Program-made: the position numbers and the translations under genes
Notes under the pieces: model-generated
Seen by the model: the letters and a program-made list of their open reading frames with translations, nothing else
The model's database searches: none
What the model was told of the DNA's origin: nothing
Shown: in pieces, positions 1 through 7,076 of the stretch
Numbering within the stretch: the first letter of the stretch is position 1
Layout: each line of letters begins with the position of its first letter
NCBI RefSeq assembly: GCF_001712755.1
Contig: NZ_MDKC01000023.1
Location: 1 to 64,000, forward strand
DNA: 64,000 nucleotides
Reading direction: 5' to 3'
DNA from: Gottfriedia luciferensis
GTDB taxonomy: Bacteria > Bacillota > Bacilli > Bacillales > Bacillaceae_G

Positions 1-189
1 GCTGTTCCAGTTGCTCCTGTCGCTCCAGCTGTTCCAGTTGCTCCTGTCGCTCCAGCTGTTCCAGTTGCTCCTGTCGCTCCGGCTGTTCCAGTTGCTCCTG
101 TCGCTCCAGCTGTTCCAGTTGCTCCTGTCGCTCCGGCTGTTCCAGTTGCTCCTGTCGCTCCAGCTGTTCCAGTTGCTCCTGTCGCTCCG
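1..189. repeat. 27-bp tandem repeat (7 full copies) coding collagen Gly-X-Y
   Basis: Seven head-to-tail 27-bp units, each starting GCTGTTCCAG on the + strand and differing only by A or G at the last base, plus a partial eighth unit up to about 209. Each unit encodes nine residues (three Gly-X-Y triplets) of the collagen-like protein, so copy-number change keeps the frame. The array continues past the left edge. Confidence 0.95.
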
Positions 190-389
190 GCTGTTCCAGT
201 TGCTCCTGTTCTCCCTCGTTTACCTCGATCTCCTTCTTTACCTCTTGGTCCTCTTGGTCCAACGCAACAACAGCAACAACAACACTTTTGACATTTATGA
301 CAATCATTACATTCACATTTTTGTTCTTTGTTTTCTTTACATTTACATTTGCATTTACATTCACTATCTTTATGCTTGTCTTTCTTCAA
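1..389 (-). CDS. Collagen-like repeat protein with Cys-rich N-terminus (partial, C-terminus beyond left edge)
   Basis: The gene reads leftwards off the window, so only the N-terminal ~129 residues are seen. The likely start is TTG at 389, six bases after AAGGATGAG; an in-frame stop lies a little upstream. The first ~45 residues are charged and cysteine-rich, with an alternating CKCKCKC stretch and a run of seven Cys (15 Cys in all). They lead into [19 protein letters not shown] and then a Gly-X-Y collagen-like tract built on GATGATGTA. Such tracts are typical of Bacillus exosporium and spore-surface filament proteins (BclA type); that role is inferred. A Cys-rich head instead of the usual short BclA leader is unusual and could serve cross-linking or metal binding. 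The reading frame is intact across the visible part. Confidence 0.8.
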   Translation of the reverse strand, partial: MKKDKHKDSECKCKCKCKENKEQKCECNDCHKCQKCCCCCCCVGPRGPRGKEGDRGKRGRTGATGTAGATGATGTAGATGATGTAGATGATGTAGATGATGTAGATGATGTAGATGATGTAGATGATGT

Positions 390-457
390 ATAGGTCTCAT
401 CCTTAAATATTATTAGATATACTCCTCAAATAGCACTTATTGCCATATCACCAAAGT

Positions 458-466
458 TATTTTATG
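458..466 (-). promoter_or_regulatory. Possible sigma-K-like -10 element upstream of the collagen-like gene
   Basis: On the minus strand the sequence CATAAAATA fits the sigma-K -10 consensus CATANNNTA and lies about 70 bp before the TTG start. A -35 AC element at the exact expected spacing is not convincing. It would fit late mother-cell expression of a spore-surface protein. The rest of 390-606 is AT-rich and holds no other gene. Confidence 0.3.
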
Positions 467-606
467 GCATGTATATCTCATGTGTTTGAAGTATTTGCTT
501 AGGTGTAAATTGGTATTTTTTTACAAATGCGTTCTATTAAAATAAAATATTGATATCTTATATTTGAAAAAAGACAGTCAAATTGACATTCCTTTTTAAA
601 AACTTT

Positions 607-694
607 TTCAACTATCCTGCCATTTACTTTAATAAAAAAAGCCGCATATTAGCAGCTTCTGATCTTCAACTAATGCATGCGTTAGTTGCATAAG
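607..694 (-). repeat. Cassette-array repeat copy 1 (complete: P1, terminator, P2)
   Basis: Read on the minus strand: P1 palindrome (667-688, core TGCATGCG between CAACTAA and TTAGTTG arms), a hairpin with AAGCTGC pairing to GCGGCTT followed by seven T, then P2 (TTCAACTAT..CCTGCCAT..TTACTTTAA on the + strand). It follows the small membrane protein gene at 751. This copy and copies 3 and 4 are the best-preserved members of the family. Confidence 0.9.
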
Positions 695-750
695 ATTTTA
701 AATAAATAGGTAAAGAACAAAATCAGAGAACTCAGTGCCTAGATATATTT

Positions 751-1224
751 TTAGTTGAAATAGCTATTATTTACGGATCCACTGGTAGCTTTTTTTTCAA
801 GACTTGTAAGTACAAAATAACCTGCTGCTATTCCAATTATTGCAATTAGTGTAGGTGTTGAACTTCCAAAATACCCTCCCATAATGTATTTCATTAAAGG
901 ATATTTCATAGAAATTAATTGTTTTAAGAATAAGTACGGCGTAATAACAAAATATAAAGTAGGAATTCCTAGTACAATAAATCGAACCCAATTGAATTTC
1001 CAATCTCCATGTTTGAAGAAGTTCTTAATATTATGAGGAATCGCCAACATTGCTCCAATAATTAAAGGAAACATAGTTTGAAATTTATAATAATCAAATA
1101 AATCATAGGTAACACCACTTTGCTTAAGAAGATTATTCTGATGCTTTAAACCAACTGAGATTACTATACCTAATACAATCAAATATAATAAATAACCTAC
1201 TATCCTTTTAATTTTATCTCCCAC
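751..1224 (-). CDS. Small multi-spanning membrane protein, unknown function
   Basis: 157 residues, probable GTG start at 1224 preceded by GGGGG. Hydropathy suggests four membrane segments (around residues 9-27, 50-64, 80-100 and 120-142) with short loops and a polar Ser/Asn tail. I recognise no family. It is the last unit of the minus-strand array before the collagen-like gene, with repeat copy 1 starting about 56 bp after its stop and degenerate copy 2 upstream. Low GC like its neighbours. The frame is intact, so it may be expressed from its own promoter in the ~140 bp upstream. Confidence 0.6.
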   Translation of the reverse strand: MGDKIKRIVGYLLYLIVLGIVISVGLKHQNNLLKQSGVTYDLFDYYKFQTMFPLIIGAMLAIPHNIKNFFKHGDWKFNWVRFIVLGIPTLYFVITPYLFLKQLISMKYPLMKYIMGGYFGSSTPTLIAIIGIAAGYFVLTSLEKKATSGSVNNSYFN

Positions 1225-1364
1225 CTAAATCCCCCTTGAACTTTACTTATATTGAACTAGCTAAGGTTAATATTAAACAATTATTACCACTATCCCTTTA
1301 TTCAATTTAAAAATATGTTTGGTAATTATATAGTAGTACATTATTAATTTTTAATTGGAACCTA

Positions 1365-1423
1365 AAAAGTTGCTTATTTAGCAGCTCGTGATCTCAAACT
1401 AACGCATTAGTTAGTTGCATAAG
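1365..1423 (-). repeat. Cassette-array repeat copy 2 (P1 plus terminator, no clear P2)
   Basis: P1 is slightly altered (core CGCATTAG between AAACTAA and TTAGTTGCA). The adjacent hairpin (GAGCTGC .. GCAACTT on the minus strand) survives, but no CCTGCCAT core follows. It starts 5 bp after the stop of the 1428 gene. Confidence 0.75.
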
Positions 1424-1427
1424 CATA

Positions 1428-1814
1428 TTAACAATAATCACCATTTTCGTCTATTCCAATTGGGAAGTAAGGCATACCATTCATTAATTCAAATAATTCA
1501 TAAGGGTCTCCATCGTTTGATAGCCAATCAATTGTAAATATCTTTGGGTTAACATACTCGCTTGAACCATTTTTATTGTAATGAGCATTTAATTGATTGC
1601 ACTTTAACCAATATTTCCTGAATACTGCAATAACACGTCCAGAACAGCATATAGGATCAAATTTTCCCATTATAAAATTCTCAATTTCTTCCTCAGATTT
1701 TCCTTCATTGAACAATTTTTCTCGAATTGAATCTAGTTTATCTTCTTCAAATGAAACAGCATTATCTAGTTCTTTTACATATTCATCAAATAAGTTTTTA
1801 TAAGTTTTATTCAT
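1428..1814 (-). CDS. Hypothetical soluble acidic protein
   Basis: 128 residues from the ATG at 1814 (AGGTG lies just upstream; a GTG three codons earlier overlaps that site). The N-terminal half is charged and probably helical; the C-terminal half has aromatic and acidic motifs (FTIDWLSNDGDPYELFELMNG). No signal peptide or membrane segment. I do not recognise a family; the compact shape and array context are like cassette-borne proteins of unknown function or immunity-type proteins, but that is only a guess. The gene is intact and sits between repeat copies 2 and 3. Confidence 0.6.
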   Translation of the reverse strand: MNKTYKNLFDEYVKELDNAVSFEEDKLDSIREKLFNEGKSEEEIENFIMGKFDPICCSGRVIAVFRKYWLKCNQLNAHYNKNGSSEYVNPKIFTIDWLSNDGDPYELFELMNGMPYFPIGIDENGDYC

Positions 1815-1887
1815 TTTTATCACCTGTATAGTTACAAACTTTATGAAAATTTTAATTTATTACACCAATAAAAACAACAATCCTTTA

Positions 1888-1977
1888 TTCCACTAACCTG
1901 CCATTTACTTGTATAAGAAAAAGCTACCGAAGCAGCTTTAATGTTGTTCAACTAATGCATGCGTTAGTTGAATAAGG
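1888..1977 (-). repeat. Cassette-array repeat copy 3 (complete)
   Basis: P1 at 1949-1970 has perfect arms (TTCAACTAA / TTAGTTGAA). The terminator hairpin has AAAGCTGC, a TTCG loop and GTAGCTTT followed by T-rich sequence on the minus strand. P2 (CCACTAA..CCTGCCAT..TTACTTG) closes the copy. It starts 19 bp after the stop of the lipoprotein gene at 1997. Confidence 0.92.
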
Positions 1978-1996
1978 AAATTCATTTTAAAGACAT

Positions 1997-2437
1997 TTAA
2001 GGCTGTAACAATACTTTCTTTCCATTAACAACTTCATAAATACTTAAATGTTTTTTTGCTGTAAAGTCAACGTAATACCATAATCTTAAATTATTGTTAT
2101 AAGTAACAAGTGTAGCATCTGTATCTCCAACAATTATTTTGTCTGCTTCAGGATTAGTTATAGTACCAAAGTATAAAAAAGGTTTTTTATTGGACGAAAT
2201 TACAAAATTTTTTTCTTCTCCAGTGGAGTATAATGTAGCACCATTAACTTGTTTCCACTTATTTTTATGTTTTTCTAAATAAACTAAATGAAAATGGGCT
2301 GTATTTTTATCAAAGTAAATAGTAATTTTTTCTGTGGGTACTATCTTAAGTTCATAAAAAGTTTCTTTTAAATCAGAACTCGAAGAACAACTTGATAAAA
2401 TAAATAAAAATAGTAATGAAATAAATAATTTTTTCAA
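1997..2437 (-). CDS. Small predicted lipoprotein
   Basis: 146 residues from a TTG at 2437, chosen because GAAGGTG lies nine bases upstream; a TTG four codons earlier abuts that site. The N-terminus is a lipoprotein signal (KK, hydrophobic FISLLFLFIL, lipobox LSSC), so the mature protein should be anchored outside the membrane by its Cys. The rest is probably beta-rich (ITIYFDKN, HFHLVYLEK, LYSTGEEKNFVISS, IVGDTDATLV, LWYYVDF) and unlike any family I can name. Flanked by repeat copies 3 and 4 in the array. Confidence 0.7.
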   Translation of the reverse strand: MKKLFISLLFLFILSSCSSSSDLKETFYELKIVPTEKITIYFDKNTAHFHLVYLEKHKNKWKQVNGATLYSTGEEKNFVISSNKKPFLYFGTITNPEADKIIVGDTDATLVTYNNNLRLWYYVDFTAKKHLSIYEVVNGKKVLLQP

Positions 2438-2510
2438 AAAATACAACACCTTCTTTCCATAAATACATCTTACTGGTTTATTCGATTATAGATTAAATAG
2501 TCCTTCCTTA

Positions 2511-2659
2511 TGCAACTAACCTGCCATTTAGTTGCACAAAAAAGAGCTGCCGAAGCAACTCTTGTTGTGCAACTAACGCATGCGTTAGCCATCCATGAAT
2601 CCTCAGATACACAACAGTGAATGGAAGTTTATATCGTACTCCCATGGTAGTTGCATAAG
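2511..2659 (-). repeat. Cassette-array repeat copy 4, split by an insertion
   Basis: P2 is a clean inverted repeat (TGCAACTAA, CCTGCCAT, TTAGTTGCA on the + strand). The terminator has AAGAGTTGC, a TTCG loop and GCAGCTCTT followed by six T. P1 has the same TGCAACTAA arm but is broken after GCGTTAG by 59 extra bases, resuming at TAGTTGCATAAG. P1 and P2 share the same altered arm base, which suggests both sites are kept matched. Confidence 0.88.
2589..2647. mobile_element. 59-bp insertion inside a repeat, flanked by TAG direct repeats
   Basis: The normal repeat reads GCGTTAGTTGCATAAG. Here the sequence after GCGTTAG is interrupted by 59 bp that start CCATCCATGAATCC and end ACTCCCATGG, then TAGTTGCATAAG follows. 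TAG is therefore duplicated (2586-2588 and 2648-2650) and the insert ends are CCAT / ATGG inverted. It looks like a very small transposition product or excision scar. Confidence 0.6.
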
Positions 2660-2689
2660 AATTTATTTATTTATTTTCCGATTCATTTA

Positions 2690-2958
2690 TCAACTTACAA
2701 AGATATCCGACTTGTCTTTTGATAAAAAAGTTATGTAATAATTCTGCCCATCTATTGTAATTAAACTGCTGTGATATATGTTAGCTTACTATTATGGGTA
2801 TTCATGTACTCAGATGAAGTTTCTCTAACTGCAATAAATTCTTGGCTTCTAGTGAATCATTTATTAGAAAAAATGTCCTTCTTAAAATGTTCTGACACAA
2901 CAAAACGAGAATCCAAATAGTTATCAATGATGTCTTTCCTTATTGCTTCAATTTGGAC
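2690..2958 (-). pseudogene. Decayed cassette gene (in-frame stop and frameshift)
   Basis: On the minus strand an open stretch reads ..EAIRKDIIDNYLDSRFVV.. up to SNK, meets an in-frame TGA, continues in the same frame as FTRSQEFIAVRETSSEYMN.. to TAVstop, and resumes after a one-base shift as LITIDGQNYYITFLSKDKSDIFVS before a final TGA at 2690. No start codon remains at the 5' end. One TGA and one lost T would restore a protein of roughly 90 or more residues. I do not recognise the family. Repeat copy 4 follows its end by about 30 bp, as for intact units. Confidence 0.55.
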
Positions 2959-2989
2959 TCAAGTATTAATTGAGTTGATTGAAAGTAGG

Positions 2990-3006
2990 TTCAACTAAGG
3001 CATGTG
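2990..3006 (-). repeat. Cassette-array repeat fragment (half P1)
   Basis: TTCAACTAAGGCATGTG on the + strand is the left arm and core of P1; the right arm, terminator and P2 are missing. It lies immediately after the stop of the GNAT gene at 3011. Confidence 0.6.
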
Positions 3007-3010
3007 AAAA

Positions 3011-3796
3011 TTACTCTTTAAAATATACTGCATAGTGAATAGGTTCTTCAAACCCTAACTTTTCTGCTAATCGTATTGAGCCAAAATTATCAATATCACA
3101 TTCCCAACGAGGAGCTAAACCTTTATTTATACAATCTTGTATATACATTTTTGCAGCAATAAAGGCAAAACCCTTCCCTCTATATTCTTCTTTAGTTGCA
3201 ATGTCTATTTCGGAGAATAATTCATTAGCAAATACAGATGTACACTCACATACAGACACTTCTTTATGTAAAACACAAATTCCAAAACCATTTTCTAAAT
3301 AATTTGAAACAGAATCCCAGTAATGCTTATAGTAAATTGGTTTAAATCCAACATTTGACTGAAGTACATTTTCATCAATTTTTTTTAATGAATAGTCTTG
3401 TGGTAATTCATAATTATCTAGTATTTCTTCTTTAAATTTAAACGTAAAAGAATATCGATCCAACTTAGTTAATTTGTTATTTAAAAGGTCATTAATTAAT
3501 TGATTCCAAGAACCTGATGAAGAATATAAAATAAAAGGTAATTCTTTCTCTTCTACTCTATCAATATAAAATTCCTTTATCCAATAGTTAAAAGAAATAT
3601 TTGATGTTTCTCCAATTACACAGTAGAATCCTGATTTCGTACCAATAAAAATGGATTTTGGAGTTTCGATATGATCAACAAATACATCACCATCTACTAT
3701 CTCTTGCAAAACTGAATAAACAAACGTAGGTGTATAATTTATTGAAATAATTAATGGGAAAATATTTTTATATTCTTTATTATTTAATTTAATCAT
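3011..3796 (-). CDS. GNAT-family N-acetyltransferase (GNAT_acetyltr_2-like)
   Basis: 261 residues, ATG start. The C-terminal ~90 residues carry a GNAT fold: a beta strand SEIDIATKEEYRGKGFAF containing the R/Q-x-x-G-x-G/A acetyl-CoA loop (EYRGKGFAFIAAK), then WECDIDNFGSIRLAEKLGF, the typical fourth-motif Asn-x-x-S...LGF. The N-terminal ~130 residues form a separate domain seen in Bacillus two-domain GNAT proteins. The substrate is unknown; such genes in accessory arrays often modify small molecules or antibiotics, but nothing here identifies one. The gene is intact and in the same orientation as the rest of the array. Confidence 0.8.
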   Translation of the reverse strand: MIKLNNKEYKNIFPLIISINYTPTFVYSVLQEIVDGDVFVDHIETPKSIFIGTKSGFYCVIGETSNISFNYWIKEFYIDRVEEKELPFILYSSSGSWNQLINDLLNNKLTKLDRYSFTFKFKEEILDNYELPQDYSLKKIDENVLQSNVGFKPIYYKHYWDSVSNYLENGFGICVLHKEVSVCECTSVFANELFSEIDIATKEEYRGKGFAFIAAKMYIQDCINKGLAPRWECDIDNFGSIRLAEKLGFEEPIHYAVYFKE

Positions 3797-3925
3797 TGAT
3801 TCACCTTTCTTTATCGTCGTTTTTAAATTTTATTATGCCAACAATAGCTTTATGCCCATGCCATTAGCTTTGTTATCCTATTCGGCTAACATCACTAGAG
3901 TTCCTTCTTATCCGCTGTTATACTA

Positions 3926-3960
3926 TTCAGTTAATCTGCCTAGCCACAACTAATGCAAAC
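3926..3960 (-). repeat. Cassette-array repeat, degenerate (P2 half joined to P1 half)
   Basis: TTCAGTTAATCTGCC is followed almost directly by CACAACTAATGCA on the + strand, so the central terminator is deleted. It lies just after the stop of the small lipoprotein gene at 3968. Confidence 0.5.
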
Positions 3961-3967
3961 TACTCGA

Positions 3968-4123
3968 TTACTTTCCAGGTTCGATAATGTTTGAACCAAC
4001 TACCTCGGCAATCTTCTTGGGTACACCCAAATCAACTAAAGTTTCAGCATTTGTTTTTGGTTCTTTTCCACATCCTGCAAGTAATCCAATAGATAAAATA
4101 CCGCATATTATTAATCTTTTTAT
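3968..4123 (-). CDS. Small lipoprotein with apparent ATA initiation codon (possibly non-functional)
   Basis: The 51-residue frame has a clear lipoprotein signal: KRLIICGILSIGLLAGC with lipobox LAGC, then a short mature part ending NIIEPGK. GAAGGAG lies six bases before an ATA codon at the place where homologous signals begin MKRL. ATG has therefore probably mutated to ATA, or an inefficient ATA start is used. The same frame runs upstream to a TTG at 4201 (77 codons), but that has no good ribosome site and would put 26 polar residues ahead of the signal. The short mature domain suggests a truncated gene. Confidence 0.5.
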   Translation of the reverse strand: MKRLIICGILSIGLLAGCGKEPKTNAETLVDLGVPKKIAEVVGSNIIEPGK

Positions 4124-4195
4124 ATAATTCTCCTTCGTATAAAAACTCCTAACAAATGCTATTTCGTGAACAAACCAATTTTTACCTACTTTATT

Positions 4196-4282
4196 CTTCA
4201 ACTAAACTGCCGAAAAAGTTTAAATAGACAAAATAAAAACCACTATTACAATTGTCTGTAATAGTGGTCAACTAATTTGTTA
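4196..4282 (-). repeat. Cassette-array repeat copy, degenerate but with strong terminator
   Basis: On the minus strand a P1 half (TTAGTTGACC) leads into a strong hairpin (CCACTATTACA .. TGTAATAGTGG, 4241-4268) with TTTTTATTTT, then a degraded P2 (CGGCAGTTTAGTTGAAG). It follows the stop of the 58-residue gene by about 28 bp. Confidence 0.7.
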
Positions 4283-4309
4283 CTAGAATATTACATTCAG
4301 TAAAGAACT

Positions 4310-4486
4310 TTATAATCTAGTAAACAAGAATTTTATCAAGTAAAGGACTTTTTTATCCAGAAATACGACTATATACTCTCTTTTTGTAGTTTCTTCGATA
4401 TCATTATTTTCAACAAGGTCATCAATGCCTTTACTAATTACATTCCATAAAGGTGTATTTTCAAATTTTACATATGGAAGTGACAT
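4310..4486 (-). CDS. 58-residue hypothetical protein, C-terminus possibly frameshifted
   Basis: ATG at 4486 is preceded by AAGGAGG at good spacing. The product begins MSLPYVKFENTPLWNVISKG and continues through DDLVENNDIEETTKREYIV, a pattern I associate with small uncharacterised Bacillus proteins (WNVI..I.DLVEN.DIEE....YIVGY). After REYIV the expected GY-type ending is replaced by a hydrophobic tail, VFLDKKVLYLIKFLFTRL, which may come from a late frameshift. No function is known to me. It is too short to stand out by length, but the ribosome site and array position support it. Confidence 0.6.
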   Translation of the reverse strand: MSLPYVKFENTPLWNVISKGIDDLVENNDIEETTKREYIVVFLDKKVLYLIKFLFTRL

Positions 4487-4509
4487 CCTATTTCCTCCTT
4501 GTGTCTTAG

Positions 4510-4540
4510 TTCAACTAAAGCATGCGTTAGTTGCATAAGG
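4510..4540 (-). repeat. Cassette-array repeat, isolated P1 site
   Basis: P1 with arms TTCAACTAA and TTAGTTGCA around AGCATGCG, followed on the minus strand directly by the ribosome site of the 4486 gene; the terminator and P2 are absent. It lies 8 bp after the stop of the 4549 gene, so these two genes could be co-transcribed. Confidence 0.85.
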
Positions 4541-4548
4541 AATGTACT

Positions 4549-4728
4549 CTATTTAGCAGACCTTTTTTTCAAGAAAAGGAGACTAACAATGAAAACGACA
4601 ATAAAAAGAACGAAGCCTTTTAGAGTGTCCATATGAATATAAAAGCCTCTAGCACGGATTATTGATAAAAGGACGACTGAAACAATTGCAGCAATTAGTG
4701 CAGACATAAATACATTTTTCAATGTCAT
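4549..4728 (-). CDS. 59-residue membrane protein with two predicted TM helices
   Basis: ATG at 4728 is preceded by AGGGGAAG. The product (MTLKNVFMSALIAAIVSVV.., ending LLFLKKRSAK) has one hydrophobic helix near residues 6-23, a short polar link (RARGFYIHMDTLKG) and a second near 37-53, then a basic tail. This is a common layout for small stress, immunity or regulatory membrane peptides, but no family is recognised. P1 follows its stop by 8 bp. Confidence 0.65.
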   Translation of the reverse strand: MTLKNVFMSALIAAIVSVVLLSIIRARGFYIHMDTLKGFVLFIVVFIVSLLFLKKRSAK

Positions 4729-4767
4729 ATTAGTTTTCTTCCCCTCTGTTTTGTATAGGCCGATCCT

Positions 4768-4790
4768 TCAGTCCTCCATTTTGTTGAACA
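4768..4790 (-). repeat. Degenerate P2-like site
   Basis: The + strand reads TTCAGTCC-TCCATTTTG-TTGAAC, an eroded P2 with one arm retained. It lies 2 bp after the end of the disrupted membrane-protein gene at 4793. Confidence 0.4.
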
Positions 4791-4792
4791 GT

Positions 4793-5087
4793 CTACTTAA
4801 ATTCTTTTTGCCTCTTTACTTTTTGAATAAAATTTAGGACTAGAACTGAAGTAACAACTAATAGACATAAACCAATAATATTGATTCTGAAACCATTCTT
4901 AAAGAAATTAAAAGCATTTAAAATATTTGTGTTAAACAGAAGACCTAAAATATACAGCTACAATCACAAATAAAAGAATTATTTTCAATCTCTTATTTTT
5001 TTTAGAAAACATAACGTATAAAAGTGCCCCCGCAATTCCGATAAATGGAAAAATCTGTTCGAATAAATACACTACAATATTCCACAT
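4793..5087 (-). pseudogene. Small membrane protein gene disrupted by one frameshift
   Basis: From ATG at 5087 the frame reads MWNIVVYLFEQIFPFIGIAG.. through IILLFVIVAVYF and stops early (RSSV). Shifting one base near that point reopens a frame (YILGLLFNTNILNAFNFF.. to ..VKRQKEFK) ending at 4793. The total of 295 nt is one more than a multiple of three, as expected for a single indel. The restored product would be ~98 residues with three membrane helices and a basic tail. Flanked by repeats like the other units. Confidence 0.6.
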
Positions 5088-5168
5088 TCTCTTGTATAAT
5101 GACTATTTTCTTAATCCAATTTTATCAAATCCCAACATCTTGGAGTAACCTTTTTCTTATATTCGTTA

Positions 5169-5256
5169 TTCAACTAATCTGCCATTTACTTCAATAAAAA
5201 ACGACCTGCAAGCAACTAGTGAAATTTAACTAAAGCACTGCTTTAGTTGTATAAGG
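5169..5256 (-). repeat. Cassette-array repeat copy (complete)
   Basis: P1 has a variant core (AACTAAAG CACTG CTTTAGTT), the central hairpin is weak but followed by six T, and P2 is well conserved (TTCAACTAA, TCTGCCAT, TTACTTCAA). It follows the gene remnant ending at 5271 by 14 bp. Confidence 0.85.
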
Positions 5257-5270
5257 AATGAATTTACGAC

Positions 5271-5420
5271 TTATGCATATCCTCCATCTTTAATTCGCCA
5301 TTTACCATTTTTACTATCTCTAACCAGAGTCCAACTGAAATCATCCATAGTTTTATTCGGTTCCCATCCTCCAACAACAGAAGGACCAGTTTTAATAGTA
5401 GCAAAGATCACAACCAGTTT
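5271..5420 (-). pseudogene. C-terminal remnant of a DUF4829/NTF2-like protein
   Basis: On the minus strand an open frame without a start reads VVIFATIKTGPSVVGGWEPN.. and ends WTLVRDSKNGKWRIKDGGYA before TAA at 5271. The Trp-rich ending (W.LVRD..GKWRI.D.GY) is typical of DUF4829/NTF2-like secreted proteins of bacilli; that assignment is by pattern only. A TAA lies in frame just upstream. The 5' part is probably missing because the glycosyltransferase segment was inserted. 5421-5601 shows no further coding sequence. Confidence 0.5.
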
Positions 5421-5601
5421 TTACTGATTGACCAGATTTCGTTAGGTCTTATGATAGCGGTAGTCTGGGAAGAATATTAAATAGCTTAGACTTATCTAGA
5501 GCATAGGCTATTTAGTTACTGTTGCAGACATCTTGTTTAATCGGATGATAAAAGACGGCGATATTCATAAAGCGATATTCATATCCGGTGAACACTTCTT
5601 A

Positions 5602-6810
5602 TTAATTTATTCCCCGTTCCTGGCGAAATCGATCCGCCGCTAACAGAGCGGTCCGGTAGCCGCCAGCGTCGCGGAGGGATTGACCGATAGTCGCGGCGCT
5701 CCTCTTGAAGCGTTGTTCGTTAAAGGCCTGATTTACAGCATCCCGCAGCTTGGCGGCGGTAAGCTTTGATTTGTTCAAAATGACACCTGCCCCCAACTTC
5801 TCTACACGTGCAGCGATAATAGGTTGATCGGCAGCATGGGGGATGAGCACCAACGGCACATCGTAGTACAACGCCTCAGATACGCTATTCATTCCGCCGT
5901 GACTTACAAATACGGCCGACCGTTGCAATACCTCCAGCTGTGGCACATACGGACGGGCAATTATATGGGATGGTGCGTTCCGGAAAAGTTCCATATCCGT
6001 ATAGCGCCCCGCAGAGATCACCACCTGATAGCTCCCATCGCTGAAGGCATCCAGACATAATCGAAAGAAGGGTTCGCTCTTGGCTAATACAGTTCCCATT
6101 GAAATATAGACAACAGGCCTGTCATCCCCTTTCAGAGAGTCTAGTGGGAAGTCCGAATGGCTTTCACGTGTGGAAATGGATGGTCCAGAGAATACGTAAG
6201 AATGATCGAGGCGTTCATAATCCGGTTGGAAGTAAGTGCTAGTATAGACCAGATTCAGTTGGCCGGTCTGACAGAATACCTCATTGATTGATGGCCCCGA
6301 TACGTCATATGTTTTGGCAAGATTGGCGGAAAGCCTCTTGATCTCGGGAATAAACTTTCCTCCCTTTAGGAGGTCGCCCACTTGTTTCAGCAGAGTCTCA
6401 CCTGCCATCTTAGGTTTCTTACCCGTGGAAGCAAAGGAAGCATGTGAGGCAATGTTTGGCAGCTTAAGAAGTCGGGCTATTAAATTGCCCCAACCGAAAA
6501 GGGAGTCGTGGAACACAAAGTCGTAAGCCTCTTGCCGGGCCTGCTCCACTACCGTCGGCACGACATGGTTGGCGGAGTTAAGGAGCAAAACAATAAACTC
6601 TAAAAAATGAGAGATGTCCTCTTGACGTACGCCACCTAGGAAGTTTTCGAAGGGCTTAAAGACTGCCCCTGCGGCCTCCACTTTGACACGGGCATCCTCA
6701 GTGCTGTAGAAGTGTACCTCATCCCCGTCCTCACACCAGGCTTTAATGATTGGTAGCATGGGATTCACATGTCCTTCACCAATTCCACCAATTGCTAATA
6801 TCTTTGCCAT
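5602..6810 (-). CDS. MGT-family glycosyltransferase (macrolide-type, GT1)
   Basis: 402 residues from the ATG at 6810, nine bases after AAGGGG; an in-frame TTG at 6840 and ATG at 6816 have worse spacing. It begins MAKILAIGGIGEGHVNPMLP, the acceptor-side GT1 start with the conserved G-x-G-H. The C-terminal half carries the UDP-sugar site (VFVSHGGMNSVSEALYYDVP, then PHAADQP). MGT enzymes glycosylate macrolides, flavonoids or lipids with UDP-glucose; the substrate here is unknown. Base composition is clearly richer in GC (many CGGC-type stretches) than the AT-rich neighbours, which indicates recent transfer. The gene shares one repeat-bounded unit with the broken 5271 gene. Confidence 0.88.
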   Translation of the reverse strand: MAKILAIGGIGEGHVNPMLPIIKAWCEDGDEVHFYSTEDARVKVEAAGAVFKPFENFLGGVRQEDISHFLEFIVLLLNSANHVVPTVVEQARQEAYDFVFHDSLFGWGNLIARLLKLPNIASHASFASTGKKPKMAGETLLKQVGDLLKGGKFIPEIKRLSANLAKTYDVSGPSINEVFCQTGQLNLVYTSTYFQPDYERLDHSYVFSGPSISTRESHSDFPLDSLKGDDRPVVYISMGTVLAKSEPFFRLCLDAFSDGSYQVVISAGRYTDMELFRNAPSHIIARPYVPQLEVLQRSAVFVSHGGMNSVSEALYYDVPLVLIPHAADQPIIAARVEKLGAGVILNKSKLTAAKLRDAVNQAFNEQRFKRSAATIGQSLRDAGGYRTALLAADRFRQERGIN

Positions 6811-7076
6811 ATTCATTCGCCCCTTATATGTAATCTTCAAAAGTTATTAATTAAGTGCTCATTGTAACTACTAATTTTAGTATGTATTAGGACTTATGTC
6901 TATTTGAACATTGGTAAACGTAATGGTAGTAAATCTACCTAGTATTCTCTTCTGAAAAAGGAATGGGAAGGTCGCAGTACCAGTCCCTTAGAGAGTGATT
7001 TAATTACTTAGATCATTATCTTTATGGGCTTTATTATTATAACGAATTATTGGTCTATTAAAAGTAATGAATCTTA

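Noticed and set aside
1-210. Plus-strand Leu/Gln repeat protein (LLSLQLFQ)
   Set aside because: It is the shadow of the collagen-like minus-strand frame, which shows Gly-X-Y periodicity and an intact N-terminus.
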